A stretch of 64,000 nt of DNA from positions 1-64,000 of the forward strand of contig NZ_JAOWKX010000009.1 of assembly GCF_025751585.1 (NCBI RefSeq), in the 5' to 3' direction. Origin of the DNA: Fluctibacter corallii. Lineage in GTDB: Bacteria; Pseudomonadota; Gammaproteobacteria; Enterobacterales; Alteromonadaceae. The notes beneath the pieces were generated by a model. It was not told where the DNA came from. It saw only the letters and a program-made list of their open reading frames with translations, and searched no databases. Shown here piece after piece: positions 17,441-27,051 of the stretch (the stretch's first letter is position 1; every line of letters begins with the position of its first letter). The position numbers and the translations under genes were made by a program.

Positions 17441-18253
17441 ATGCCAGAGCTTCCAGAGGTTGAGGTGAGCCGTTTAGGCATCAGCCCACATATTATCGGT
17501 CAAACCATTGATAAAGTTGTTGTGCGTCAGCCAAAGCTACGCTGGATGGTGCCTAGTGAAATCCAACAGGCCGCAAAACAAGTCATAGTGGATGTACGCA
17601 GACGAGCCAAATACCTTATTTTAACCACGGCGAAAGGCGATATTATTCTTCACTTAGGTATGTCGGGAAAGCTGCGAGTAGTACCTATTAACTCGGAAGT
17701 ACAAAAGCACGATCATGTTGAAATTCAATTGACCAATGGGCAGTGTCTTCGTATGAATGATGCTCGTCGTTTTGGTGCGTGTTTGTGGCGTGGTGAGGGC
17801 GAACCCGAGCATACGTTGTTGCAAAATTTGGGGCCAGAGCCGTTGACAGAGCACTTCGATGGAGAGCGTTTATACACTCTGTCTCGGGGTAAATCGCAAG
17901 CAGTGAAAACCTTTATCATGGACAACCATGTGGTTGTTGGCGTTGGAAATATTTATGCGAATGAATCGTTATTTATGGCTGGTATCGATCCTCGTCGTGG
18001 GGCAGGTAAAGTGAGTCAGCAACGTTATGTGCAGTTGGCTGAGCATATTAAGCAGGTATTGGCAAAGGCCATAGAACAGGGCGGAACGACCCTTAAGGAT
18101 TTTGTGCAGGTAGACGGTAGCCCAGGTTATTTTGCACAACAACTTCTTGTGTATGGGCGAGCAGGTAAAGCGTGTTCGCATTGTGGGACGACGATAAAAT
18201 CAGTGGTGATAGGGCAGCGAAATACTTTTTACTGCCCAAGCTGTCAGAAATAA
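17441..18253 (+). CDS. mutM: Formamidopyrimidine-DNA glycosylase
   Basis: A 270-residue Fpg enzyme that excises 8-oxoguanine and formamidopyrimidines. The N-terminus MPELPEVEVSRLGI gives the catalytic Pro2 and Glu3. Lys in Arg-Arg-Ala-Lys-Tyr-Leu lies near residue 57. The helix-two-turns-helix contains Val-Gly-Asn-Ile-Tyr-Ala-Asn-Glu. The C-terminal zinc finger has CSHCG and CPSC. Everything needed for activity is present. Confidence 0.97.
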   Translation: MPELPEVEVSRLGISPHIIGQTIDKVVVRQPKLRWMVPSEIQQAAKQVIVDVRRRAKYLILTTAKGDIILHLGMSGKLRVVPINSEVQKHDHVEIQLTNGQCLRMNDARRFGACLWRGEGEPEHTLLQNLGPEPLTEHFDGERLYTLSRGKSQAVKTFIMDNHVVVGVGNIYANESLFMAGIDPRRGAGKVSQQRYVQLAEHIKQVLAKAIEQGGTTLKDFVQVDGSPGYFAQQLLVYGRAGKACSHCGTTIKSVVIGQRNTFYCPSCQK

Positions 18254-18254
18254 A

Positions 18255-18773
<519 letters not shown>

Positions 18774-18804
18774 CTAACTAACGGTATTTTTTAACCGTTC
18801 TCAT

Positions 18805-19911
18805 CTACAGTTTGCTTAATAGTGGCGTGCACGCCATCACGACATCTCTAGCTGAAATTTCATCTACGCGACGCTCGGCTCGCAAGATACATTGTGCCCG
18901 AAGCGGCGTCCATGCCGCAGCCGATTCTCGCATTAATACTACTTGCTGTTTGTCCATAGATGCAGCAATGTGCATGATGGCGGTTTCAACCGTAATCACT
19001 AGGTCACATGCTTCGAGCATAGCAGGCAATTCGAAAAAATCATTCACGGCAGAAAAGGCTATTGCCTTGATTGATGAATTTGCTAATGCGCGTTGTAGCT
19101 GACTATGTGTGTTGTCTAAGGCATTGGGCGGAACATTTAAAACAAATACTGTGTTAGGCTGCTTGGCCTCAATGCCCTTCATTACTTCTACGACTTGATC
19201 CCAAGTATAATCACGCTTTTCAGTCGTTGAGAGATGGTTGATAAATACTTTTTTAAGAGCAGTATATCGCTCTGGCCCAATATGCGTGAACCTATTAGCA
19301 ATAGAGGTTTCTATTGCCTCTTTTTTGCTCTCTGGTACGCTTAACCTTAAACCGTATAAGTCTTCTTTTTCCAGCATTAATGTGCCGAATATAGACTCAA
19401 ACCGACTTCGGTAAATAGCCGAAATATGTTTATTGTGGTCGTCATTAAGATCCAGTATGGCGTTAATCTTCTTAAATTGATGCCAGTGCAGTAATTGCGA
19501 AACCCATGATGATGGGCGAGTAGCAACGGTAAATGCATCTTGACCAATGTTTTGCACAATTTCTGCGTATTTATTTGTGCGTGTTGTTGCGATACAGACA
19601 ACAATGTCATAATCGCACTGTTTTGCTTGTTGGATTAATTGTTCCCGCTCTTCACTACTCGCTACAATAGGGTATATCTCTTCTACAAAAGGGACAGATT
19701 CAAGCCATTGTGTTAGCGCAGAATTTCGACCTCCAGCCCAAGCTTTGGGGCGATCTCGGCAATCATCTATCCACACGTCTATATGTAATGACGGATACTT
19801 CTTTTTTAGAGCACGTAAATACATGCCTTGAAATACGAAGTCGCCTAACGCCAAATGCGTCATGTATAGCATGCGTTTGGCATTCAACAGTGTGGTATTC
19901 GGTATGAGCAT
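18805..19911 (-). CDS. GT9 (heptosyltransferase-like) glycosyltransferase
   Basis: A 368-residue protein of the ADP-heptose:LPS heptosyltransferase fold. The N-terminal Leu-Gly-Asp-Phe-Val-Phe-Gln (about residues 22-28) matches the GD motif of the acceptor side. The C-terminal ACDLVITVETAIMHIAASM (about 310-328) matches the donor-site Asp-Thr/Glu-Thr-Ala-x-x-His-x-Ala motif, with Glu-Thr in place of the common Asp-Thr. The exact sugar is unknown. It lies 24 bases downstream of the Wzi-like gene on the same strand. Confidence 0.75.
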   Translation of the reverse strand: MLIPNTTLLNAKRMLYMTHLALGDFVFQGMYLRALKKKYPSLHIDVWIDDCRDRPKAWAGGRNSALTQWLESVPFVEEIYPIVASSEEREQLIQQAKQCDYDIVVCIATTRTNKYAEIVQNIGQDAFTVATRPSSWVSQLLHWHQFKKINAILDLNDDHNKHISAIYRSRFESIFGTLMLEKEDLYGLRLSVPESKKEAIETSIANRFTHIGPERYTALKKVFINHLSTTEKRDYTWDQVVEVMKGIEAKQPNTVFVLNVPPNALDNTHSQLQRALANSSIKAIAFSAVNDFFELPAMLEACDLVITVETAIMHIAASMDKQQVVLMRESAAAWTPLRAQCILRAERRVDEISARDVVMACTPLLSKL

Positions 19912-19935
19912 ACTAAGTCGATGTTATCTGAGTGC

Positions 19936-21354
19936 TTACCAGCGGTAAAACCCTGTTAAACGTGTATAAGATTCACCAAATGTGTCTTTTCCTGACGTCA
20001 GAGTTGCCCCCCAGAATCCATATCGGTTGGCGAAGCTATATCTGATATCGGCTTCTACACTACGTTCGTATTCAGCACGATTACTACCGTCATTGTTGAC
20101 CGTGCGTAAAGTGACATCGACGAGTTGATCTTGCGTAAATTGCCACATGACGTTCATGCTATGGGCTGTGGCAGGTATTGCATCTGAGGATAATCGACGA
20201 GAGCCCCCCCAATGCCCCATAATGGTGCCGTCATTCGTGTACCCAGCAGGATACAAATGATGAACATACCAGCGATCTGCCCAATGAGTGACTTCGTATC
20301 GCATTGAAATATTGTCAGAGAGAATAGGTAGATAGATGCCCAACGCTTTAGAATCGTTGCCAAGCTTAAAGTTGCTTTCGTCTACCGTATCTTCGCCAGC
20401 ATATTCGGCGTAGATGGAGACTGGCATGCCAAGGTCAAAATTAAATTGTGTTGTGACAGAGGCTTGCTGATTCCCAAATTCGAAATTTGGATCATCGTTG
20501 TTTGCATCACCCACGTTATCTTTCCCTGCCGGATCAAATAGCGCTTCAAATACATCGCCTACGTCTACACTGCGTTTTCCGCCTCCAAACTGCAATGTAC
20601 GATTAAGCCCGATTGTCCAGAAGTCAAAAGGAGAAAAACTCAAGTGAAGACCTGCATGACGTGGACGTCCAGGAAAGGTTTCATCCCCTAATACAATTTG
20701 TTCTACTTCTTCCAATTGAGAGTAAAACATCTCAAAACGGATATCCCAAGCGGTATACGGCGTTGCGTTACTGATTGTAATCGACTCTGACGGCGCAGCA
20801 TGGGTGCTGACTAACATTGCGCTGTCTTTGAATGGTGAAAACCAGTGCTCTCGGTATCCTAGCTCCATTTGAATGTATTGGTTTCCCACTGCGACATGCG
20901 TATTGTGATGAGTGAGGTTGTTAACGTCATCATAAATAAAGCCTCCTGATGCATACATGTAAGGCCCAAGATAGGTAATAGCGCCTAGCTCAATTTGATA
21001 GTTTGAGTGTAAAGGGATGCCTCGGCCATTGACCGAAGTGGCTACTTCGCCGTCACCAGAGCTGCCAGATAGCTTTATTGCACCATGAGTCAAGCCGGTT
21101 TGTTTATAGCGATCAAGATACTTACTCAACGTTGTATAAAGAACAGGATGACTTTGTTTTATCAGATCTAATCGTTCTAATAAGTCTACGGTTTTGTACG
21201 GTTTTGTTAATGGCGTAGCTGGAGTAAGTGCCATTACTCTATCAATCTGAAGCTCAACTTCTGGTGATAATGCGATGGGGAGATATGGCGAAATACCCTT
21301 ACTGAATACTGGAGAGCTAATTGCGACTAAAAATAATCCGATCACGCTTTTCAC
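19936..21354 (-). CDS. Capsule assembly Wzi-like outer-membrane protein
   Basis: About 472 residues from the preferred GTG start at 21354, which has AGGA 11 bases upstream. An upstream in-frame ATG at 21435 would put 27 uncharged residues before the signal peptide. A signal peptide is followed by a helical segment and many amphipathic strands ending in Arg-Leu-Thr-Gly-Phe-Tyr-Arg-Trp, a beta-barrel close. Marks of the family include the FSPFKDSAMLVSTHAAPS and Leu-His-Leu-Ser-Phe-Ser-Pro-Phe-Asp-Phe stretches. Wzi homologues bind capsule or exopolysaccharide at the cell surface. Confidence 0.78.
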   Translation of the reverse strand: MKSVIGLFLVAISSPVFSKGISPYLPIALSPEVELQIDRVMALTPATPLTKPYKTVDLLERLDLIKQSHPVLYTTLSKYLDRYKQTGLTHGAIKLSGSSGDGEVATSVNGRGIPLHSNYQIELGAITYLGPYMYASGGFIYDDVNNLTHHNTHVAVGNQYIQMELGYREHWFSPFKDSAMLVSTHAAPSESITISNATPYTAWDIRFEMFYSQLEEVEQIVLGDETFPGRPRHAGLHLSFSPFDFWTIGLNRTLQFGGGKRSVDVGDVFEALFDPAGKDNVGDANNDDPNFEFGNQQASVTTQFNFDLGMPVSIYAEYAGEDTVDESNFKLGNDSKALGIYLPILSDNISMRYEVTHWADRWYVHHLYPAGYTNDGTIMGHWGGSRRLSSDAIPATAHSMNVMWQFTQDQLVDVTLRTVNNDGSNRAEYERSVEADIRYSFANRYGFWGATLTSGKDTFGESYTRLTGFYRW

Positions 21355-21627
21355 AGTGAATAATGTCCTTTCTATTATGTATTGAAAAAAACAGTCTACA
21401 CCTACAAAGTAGGAGGGGAAAAACGCTATTGTCACACAAAACCTTGTGCTATTTCTCTATTATTGCTCACCTCTTGCAAAAAATATGGCAAACTATTGTG
21501 CGTTACATTTCTCAGCCCAAGTTAGTTAAAGCAATCGGTTTAACTCAACTCACGCTGTTAAATCTAGCATAACGTAAAGCTATTATTTGACGTTCGGAAT
21601 GTAGATTCTGATTACATAAGAAAGGTT

Positions 21628-22407
21628 ATGTCGAGAAGAAAAATATCGTGTTTTGTTATCACACATAATGAAGCTGACAGAATTGAAGCCTGTTTGAAGT
21701 CGGTCGCTGGCTGGGTTGATGAGCTTATCGTTTTAGATTCGGGATCAACCGATGGCACAAGAGAGCTGGCGTTAAAATATACTCCAAATGTGGTTGAAAC
21801 GGATTGGCCAGGCTTTGGCCCTCAGCGTAACCGTGCATTGTCTATGTGCACTCATGATTGGGTGTTGTCATTGGATGCAGATGAAGTGGTTACACCGGCA
21901 CTTAGAGACGAAGTCGATCAGGTACTAGCTGAGCCTGATCTCAACGCGACGTTTATTAAGTTTCCGTGGCATACCTATTTATTTGGAAAGCCATTGAAGC
22001 ATGGCCGATATTCAACGCCACAGGGAAAGCTGTTTTTCAAACAGGGTGCGCAATTTAAAGACCGAAGCGTGCACGAAACCCTTCTATTACCTGAGTATCA
22101 CATTCGTGTGCTTAAAGCCCCTTTATTACATTATAGCTGGCGCGATTATCAACACGTGATGGAAAAACACCTCAAGTATGGTGTACTCGGAGCGGGTGAA
22201 AAAGCCAAAAAAGGCAAACGTACCTCTATTCCCTACGCGGTTTTAAGAGCGTTCACTGACTTTATTCAGCAATATTTCATTCGATTAGGATTTTTAGACG
22301 GTCAGCGAGGTTTGTTGATGGCGATGATATTGAGTCAATATGCATTTCATAAATATGCCGCGTTGTGGACGTTGAATGTAGAAAACCAAGAAAATAAAAC
22401 AAAATAG
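21628..22407 (+). CDS. GT2 family glycosyltransferase (WaaE/KdtX-like)
   Basis: A 259-residue GT-A enzyme. Ile-Thr-His-Asn-Glu-Ala and ELIVLDSGSTDGT lie in the first 45 residues, and the metal-binding LSLDADEVV motif is at about 88-96. A Trp/His-rich C-terminal half (Arg-Ser-Val-His-Glu, His-Tyr-Ser-Trp-Arg-Asp) is typical of LPS core beta-glucosyltransferases of the WaaE/KdtX group. ATG 21628 follows AAGAAAGG. It precedes a GT25 gene by 10 bases and is divergent from wzi. Confidence 0.85.
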   Translation: MSRRKISCFVITHNEADRIEACLKSVAGWVDELIVLDSGSTDGTRELALKYTPNVVETDWPGFGPQRNRALSMCTHDWVLSLDADEVVTPALRDEVDQVLAEPDLNATFIKFPWHTYLFGKPLKHGRYSTPQGKLFFKQGAQFKDRSVHETLLLPEYHIRVLKAPLLHYSWRDYQHVMEKHLKYGVLGAGEKAKKGKRTSIPYAVLRAFTDFIQQYFIRLGFLDGQRGLLMAMILSQYAFHKYAALWTLNVENQENKTK

Positions 22408-22417
22408 AGAGTTATGC

Positions 22418-23191
22418 ATGGCTGAACAAAATGCCGCTATTTTTTCATCACTTAATGACTATTTTGATCATGTATACGTGTTAACGCTAACACATGCGAC
22501 AGATCGCCAAGAGAACGTAAAAAAGGAATTAGCGGGTTTAAATTGGTCATTTTTTTACGGAACGGATAAAAAGACACTAGATATGCAGACGCTAGAACGC
22601 GACGGCATATACGACGACGCTGAGCACAAATCCACAAAACGTACTCATCGTTCGATGAATTTGGGCGAAGTTGCGTGTTCTTTGTCCCATAAGCGTATGT
22701 ATCAAGATATGCTAGACAACGGCTACAAGCGGGTACTGATTATGGAAGACGATGTATTACCCGTTCCAGAACAGCTTGCTCGCTTTAATGAGATCGTGAA
22801 ACAGCTTCCCAATGACTGGGAACTGCTGATGTTAGGTTACTATGGTCATAAGTTGGCCAAGCCTTTCTATAAGGCTCAGGTAAGTTTGTATACATTATTC
22901 CATCATTTAAGTTTGTTTAATTGGGGAAATGTCAGCAAAAACTGGATAGATAACATTATCATGGACGACTATTCAGAAGATTTGTTCGAGATAGGTAAAG
23001 TGCTCGGAACGCATGCTTACGCTATCACTGATGAGGCTGCGAAGAAGTTTATTGATTATCAAACACCTGTAAAACTTCAGGCTGACCGAATCTTTAATTA
23101 TTATAAATCTGAAAGGCCGTTAAAGGGGTTCGCAGTTAAGCGCCCTGTTTTTACATTGTCAGAATTAAGTAAAGTGTCTTACATTCAATGA
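22418..23191 (+). CDS. GT25 family glycosyltransferase (LPS biosynthesis)
   Basis: A 257-residue protein with the GT25 marks: VYVLTLTHATDRQENV near the N-terminus, Asn-Leu-Gly-Glu-Val-Ala-Cys-Ser-Leu-Ser-His (about residues 82-92), and Val-Leu-Ile-Met-Glu-Asp-Asp-Val (about 107-114), the metal/donor motif. GT25 enzymes commonly add galactose in lipooligosaccharide outer core. The start is ATG 22418, since an ATG 4 bases earlier reads into a stop. Likely co-transcribed with the GT2 gene. Confidence 0.87.
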   Translation: MAEQNAAIFSSLNDYFDHVYVLTLTHATDRQENVKKELAGLNWSFFYGTDKKTLDMQTLERDGIYDDAEHKSTKRTHRSMNLGEVACSLSHKRMYQDMLDNGYKRVLIMEDDVLPVPEQLARFNEIVKQLPNDWELLMLGYYGHKLAKPFYKAQVSLYTLFHHLSLFNWGNVSKNWIDNIIMDDYSEDLFEIGKVLGTHAYAITDEAAKKFIDYQTPVKLQADRIFNYYKSERPLKGFAVKRPVFTLSELSKVSYIQ

Positions 23192-23203
23192 TTGAGCGCC
23201 CTC

Positions 23204-23929
23204 TCATTTAAGGGGGTGTGAATTGTAACCATTGATAAGGTTGTTCCAATCCTCTTCCTCAAAGAAGTAGTGTTCGCAGCGTTGCGACTCTTTTCTCAAA
23301 GAGCGCAATAAGCGGGAGAGGTTGGCTTGCTTCCATTTTTCACCGTGTTTAAAGCCGCATTTATCAAAGTCGATAAGGAAGATGCGCCCTTGGTCATTCA
23401 TCATAATATTGTGAATGTTTAAGTCGTGATGGTATACCTGACAATCGTGAAACTGGCGTATAGTTCGACCAATTTTTTCCCACTCAGAGGGTGTCAGTGC
23501 CGACTGCAAAAGTAGATTATGTACATCTTTTGCGCTGGCTAACCGCTCGGTAATGATATCACTTTGATAATAAAAGCCATGTTTAACCACACGTGCCGCG
23601 ACTGGTACTGGCGCGGGCAAATTCAACTCATTTAATTGCAGTAATAAGCTTAATTCACGCCAAGCGCGTGTTCTAGACAGTCCCAAATACCAGAATTGGT
23701 CGTTGAGCAGTTTGCCGGGCAATCCGCCTCGTTTATAACGACGCAAAACGAGATCGGTGTCATTCACGTGAAAAAAGTATGTAGTGCCTCTACCGCCAGC
23801 AGAGCCAGTAAGTAACGCGTTTTGCGCTAAATACGCCGAGTCAAACCATTCAATAGGAAAGTATGGGAAGCGAGCGGCATCAAACCAAATCACTTCATTT
23901 TTATTTTCGGTTGAAATTCGTTTTTGCAT
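23204..23929 (-). CDS. kdkA: 3-deoxy-D-manno-octulosonic acid kinase
   Basis: A 241-residue kinase-fold enzyme that phosphorylates Kdo of lipid A-Kdo at O-4. The marks are Gly-Ser-Ala-Gly-Gly-Arg-Gly-Thr-Thr-Tyr-Phe near residue 42, the Val-Leu-Arg-Arg-Tyr-Lys-Arg-Gly-Gly stretch, the catalytic loop YHHDLNIHNIM (about 166-176), and the metal-binding Ile-Asp-Phe-Asp-Lys-Cys (about 186). It is 15 bases downstream of waaA on the same strand. Species with KdkA usually have a monofunctional WaaA adding one Kdo, so that is likely here too. Confidence 0.93.
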   Translation of the reverse strand: MQKRISTENKNEVIWFDAARFPYFPIEWFDSAYLAQNALLTGSAGGRGTTYFFHVNDTDLVLRRYKRGGLPGKLLNDQFWYLGLSRTRAWRELSLLLQLNELNLPAPVPVAARVVKHGFYYQSDIITERLASAKDVHNLLLQSALTPSEWEKIGRTIRQFHDCQVYHHDLNIHNIMMNDQGRIFLIDFDKCGFKHGEKWKQANLSRLLRSLRKESQRCEHYFFEEEDWNNLINGYNSHPLK

Positions 23930-23944
23930 AGTCAGTCTTGACGC

Positions 23945-25231
23945 TTAAAATCCGATTGCCGTGAGAGTGCGTTGAATCGCCCCCGTGTTTTCCTGAATCA
24001 CGCGAGCGCTCGCTTGTCCTGCGGTTTGTCTTGCTCTGGTATCGTGTAACCAATTGTCACATTGAGCAATCAAAGATGGAAGATCTTTGCATATGATTAA
24101 TCCGCCATTGTCTTCCAACGTTTGGCAAATTTCGGGGTTATTGTATGTGTGGGGGCCCATTATCGCAGGAACACCATAAATCGATGCCTCAAGCGCATTG
24201 TGACCACCTCGATTAGCAATGCTTCCACCAATGAAAGCGATATCAGCGATACCATAAAGCTGCGCTAACACACCCATTTCATCTACTAGGACAATATCAG
24301 ATTGATGGATATTTGCCTCACTGCTTCGACAACAGGTTAATCCGCTACGTTGACAAAGCGCCCACACTTTATCGAATCGCTGCGGATGACGAGGCACCAA
24401 GATAAGCCGAATAGCATGCTCTTTTTTCAATGCTAAGAGTGTATCAAGAAGATATTGCTCTTCTGGGGCGTGAGTACTGCCACCGATGATGATAAGTCGG
24501 TTGTCAGAATTAAAGCGGGCTTTTACTTTCTCTATGTCGCTGGTGGATAGCGGTGCGTGCAAATCAAATTTAATATTGTTAGTTAAGGTTAACTTATCTT
24601 TGGGCAAACCAAGTGCTAGATAATTGTCAAAGTCTCTTCTACCTTGTGCGCACACGCAACTGATCTTATGTAACATGGGCGTAAATAATGCGCTGATTTT
24701 TGCATAGTTTCGGCGAGATTTGTCTGTCATTCTTGCGTTAACAACGGTAACTGGAATGGCGCGTTTCCAGCATGCATGAGTGAGGTTTGGCCACAACTCC
24801 ACTTCTGTGATTAACACCTGTTCAGGCTGCACTTTATTCAATAAGTTCTGCATTAAAAACGGCAAGTCAAAAGGCAAATACACGTGCTGAACTTTATCGC
24901 CAAAAATTTGTGCGACGCGGTCTGCGCCTGTTGGCGTTGTGGTAGAAATCGTGATGGGTTTGTCTGGCATTGTAGACCAAATTGATTTTACGATTTTACT
25001 GGCTGCAACCACTTCGCCGACTGAAACGCAATGAAGATAAATCCCCCCAGTGTGTGTTAACTGAGGCAAAAAACCAAATCGTTCTTTCTTGCGGTAATCA
25101 AAATTGGTGGGCTTAACGAGGGACTTGATCAGCCATATGCAAAGTGCAACTGGCAGAATGAACATCCACAAGCTGGAATAAGCAAATCTGGCAAGTTCTT
25201 CATTTATGCTTGGGCGATACGGGCTCGACAT
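23945..25231 (-). CDS. waaA: 3-deoxy-D-manno-octulosonic acid transferase
   Basis: A 428-residue inner-membrane-associated GT30 enzyme; E. coli WaaA has 425. An N-terminal hydrophobic anchor is followed by Arg-Phe-Gly, then HCVSVGEVVAASK carrying the catalytic Glu, and TTTPTGADRV. The GT-B donor half has Gly-Gly-Ser-Thr-His-Ala-Pro-Glu-Glu and GGHNALEASIYGVPAIMGPH. ATG 25231 fits family length; an in-frame TTG at 25282 would add 17 residues. It sits in an operon with kdkA. Confidence 0.94.
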   Translation of the reverse strand: MSSPYRPSINEELARFAYSSLWMFILPVALCIWLIKSLVKPTNFDYRKKERFGFLPQLTHTGGIYLHCVSVGEVVAASKIVKSIWSTMPDKPITISTTTPTGADRVAQIFGDKVQHVYLPFDLPFLMQNLLNKVQPEQVLITEVELWPNLTHACWKRAIPVTVVNARMTDKSRRNYAKISALFTPMLHKISCVCAQGRRDFDNYLALGLPKDKLTLTNNIKFDLHAPLSTSDIEKVKARFNSDNRLIIIGGSTHAPEEQYLLDTLLALKKEHAIRLILVPRHPQRFDKVWALCQRSGLTCCRSSEANIHQSDIVLVDEMGVLAQLYGIADIAFIGGSIANRGGHNALEASIYGVPAIMGPHTYNNPEICQTLEDNGGLIICKDLPSLIAQCDNWLHDTRARQTAGQASARVIQENTGAIQRTLTAIGF

Positions 25232-25464
25232 AGGGTTTATAGCTATTTTTCGTTGGACGAGAAGACTTTTGAATGCGTGCAATAGTCTTCTAATATGACA
25301 TTTACCGTATTGTACATGTAAATCTATTATAGAAAGTCTTAAATATTGTCATTGTGTATGTTTTACGGGTAGTTATGTCGGAAAATCAAGCAATTAATTA
25401 GGCTTGGCTTGTAATCTGTGAGCATTTATATTGAAATTGCCAACCTGTCTTCTCTATAGGCTGA

Positions 25465-26526
25465 ATGCTTGTGGTTCCTTCATCTCTTTGTATATTGCGC
25501 CTTTCTGCCATTGGGGACGTGTGCCATGCCGTTTCGATGGTGAGCCGCATTCGAGCGCAATCTCCCAATACCACCATTACCTGGATTATCGGTAAAATTG
25601 AATATCAACTGGTTCAACATATACCAGACATTGAATTCATTGTGTTTGATAAATCCAAAGGCAAAGCCGCCTATAAAGCACTTGAAGAAGAACTTAAAGG
25701 CAGGCAATTTGATGTTTTGCTAGCAATGCAGGTCGCCTTTCGCGCTAACTTAGTGGCAGCGAGGATTTCCGCGAAAAAGAAAATTGGTTACGACTGGGCT
25801 CGTAGTAAAGAGTTGCATTGGTTGTTCACCAATGCGCGCATAAAAGCACAAACCCACGCGCATGTGCTGGATAGTTTTATGGCATTTGCTGATGCCGCGA
25901 ATATTCCCGCGCAAACTCACCTTGAATGGCAGATACCGATTAGTCAGGAAGTGGAACAGTGGGTAGCAGAAAAAACTGAAGGATTTGGCAGGTATGCCGT
26001 TATAAACCCTGCAGCGAGTAAGCAAGAAAGAAATTGGCTACCAGAGCGTTATGCGAAGATTGCTGAATACTTGAGTTCTAAGGGGCTTACTCCCATATTG
26101 TGTGGCGGGCCCTCTGCGGTAGATAAACAATTAGGCGAAAAAATCATTAGCCAAACCACCTGCATTTCAGGTAATTTTATTGGTCAAACCACGTTGTTAC
26201 ATATGCTTGCAATGTTGAGAAAAGCTGAATTGGTTATTGCACCAGATACTGGTCCAGCGCATATGGCAACGATGGTAGGAACGCCGGTTATTGGCTTGTA
26301 TGCCCATAGTAACCCTCGTCGAACCGGTCCTTACTTAAGTCAAAATTATGTCGTGAATGCATATGATGACTTGGTGGTAGAAAAGTATGGAAAGCAATGG
26401 TCAGAATTGCCTTGGGGTACCAGAGTGAAAGGGGAAAACTTGATGCAGCGCATAACCATAGAACAAGTACGAGCTAGAATTGATCAAGTGGTAAACGAAT
26501 GCGATATCGCATCTGAGTGCAAGTAG
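25465..26526 (+). CDS. GT9 LPS heptosyltransferase (WaaC/WaaF-like)
   Basis: A 353-residue protein. Cys-Ile-Leu-Arg-Leu-Ser-Ala-Ile-Gly-Asp-Val-Cys-His (residues 8-20) is the acceptor-side GD motif. Asn-Pro-Ala-Ala-Ser-Lys-Gln-Glu-Arg-Asn-Trp (about 186) and the donor motif IAPDTGPAHMATMVGTPVIGLY (about 257-278) identify an ADP-heptosyltransferase. It is divergent from waaA and presumably builds the inner core on Kdo. Whether it is heptosyltransferase I or II cannot be decided by eye. Confidence 0.9.
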   Translation: MLVVPSSLCILRLSAIGDVCHAVSMVSRIRAQSPNTTITWIIGKIEYQLVQHIPDIEFIVFDKSKGKAAYKALEEELKGRQFDVLLAMQVAFRANLVAARISAKKKIGYDWARSKELHWLFTNARIKAQTHAHVLDSFMAFADAANIPAQTHLEWQIPISQEVEQWVAEKTEGFGRYAVINPAASKQERNWLPERYAKIAEYLSSKGLTPILCGGPSAVDKQLGEKIISQTTCISGNFIGQTTLLHMLAMLRKAELVIAPDTGPAHMATMVGTPVIGLYAHSNPRRTGPYLSQNYVVNAYDDLVVEKYGKQWSELPWGTRVKGENLMQRITIEQVRARIDQVVNECDIASECK

Positions 26527-26596
26527 TTGATTACTAGCTATAATTTGGTCAGAGATGTGCCCCTTTTCATGCATAGATGTAAGCTGGAGAAAGCGA

Positions 26597-27049
26597 TTGG
26601 ATAGTTTTGGGTATTTAAGGTGTTTGTTCATTGCCTTGGTACTGTTTGCCGTTCCTGCCGTAGAGGCAAGAAATGACAACTTACAGGTGGTGGTCATTAC
26701 CAATGCATCAGTCAGTTCTCACGCGTTGAGTACAAGTCAACTTAGGCGAGTTTTTTCAATGCGCCAGCTTACGTGGCCAGATGGTCAGTCGATGCGGGTG
26801 TTTGTCCTCAACAATAAGCATGAAGCCCATGAAGCGTTCTGTGTCGGAACCCTAAATATGTTTCCATATCAACTGGAAAGAATGTGGAATAAGCTAATTT
26901 ACTCTGGATTAGGAGAAGCGCCCACTGAGGTGGCTTCACTCGATGAAATGCTAGAAAAAGTGATGACAACGCCAGGAGCAATTGGATACGTGCCTTCATC
27001 CATTGTACCTTCGGAAAATATTCAAATTATTCGATTGGAGGAAGGGTAG
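26597..27049 (+). CDS. PstS-like mini periplasmic binding protein, copy 1
   Basis: A 150-residue protein from TTG 26597, with GGAG 8 bases upstream; an in-frame ATG at 26555 lacks a site. A signal peptide (1-23, ending Val-Glu-Ala) is followed by a single-lobe substrate-binding-like domain. It contains LRRVFSMRQLTWPDGQ, Met-Phe-Pro-Tyr-Gln-Leu-Glu-Arg-Met-Trp-Asn-Lys and Pro-Gly-Ala-Ile-Gly-Tyr-Val, the marks of short PstS-like proteins annotated as phosphate-binding. It has one Cys and is too short to be a full two-lobe transporter subunit. No ABC transporter is nearby. It is 2 bases from a barrel gene and is repeated at 28446-28931. A sensor role is inferred. Confidence 0.75.
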   Translation: MDSFGYLRCLFIALVLFAVPAVEARNDNLQVVVITNASVSSHALSTSQLRRVFSMRQLTWPDGQSMRVFVLNNKHEAHEAFCVGTLNMFPYQLERMWNKLIYSGLGEAPTEVASLDEMLEKVMTTPGAIGYVPSSIVPSENIQIIRLEEG

Positions 27050-27051
27050 CC

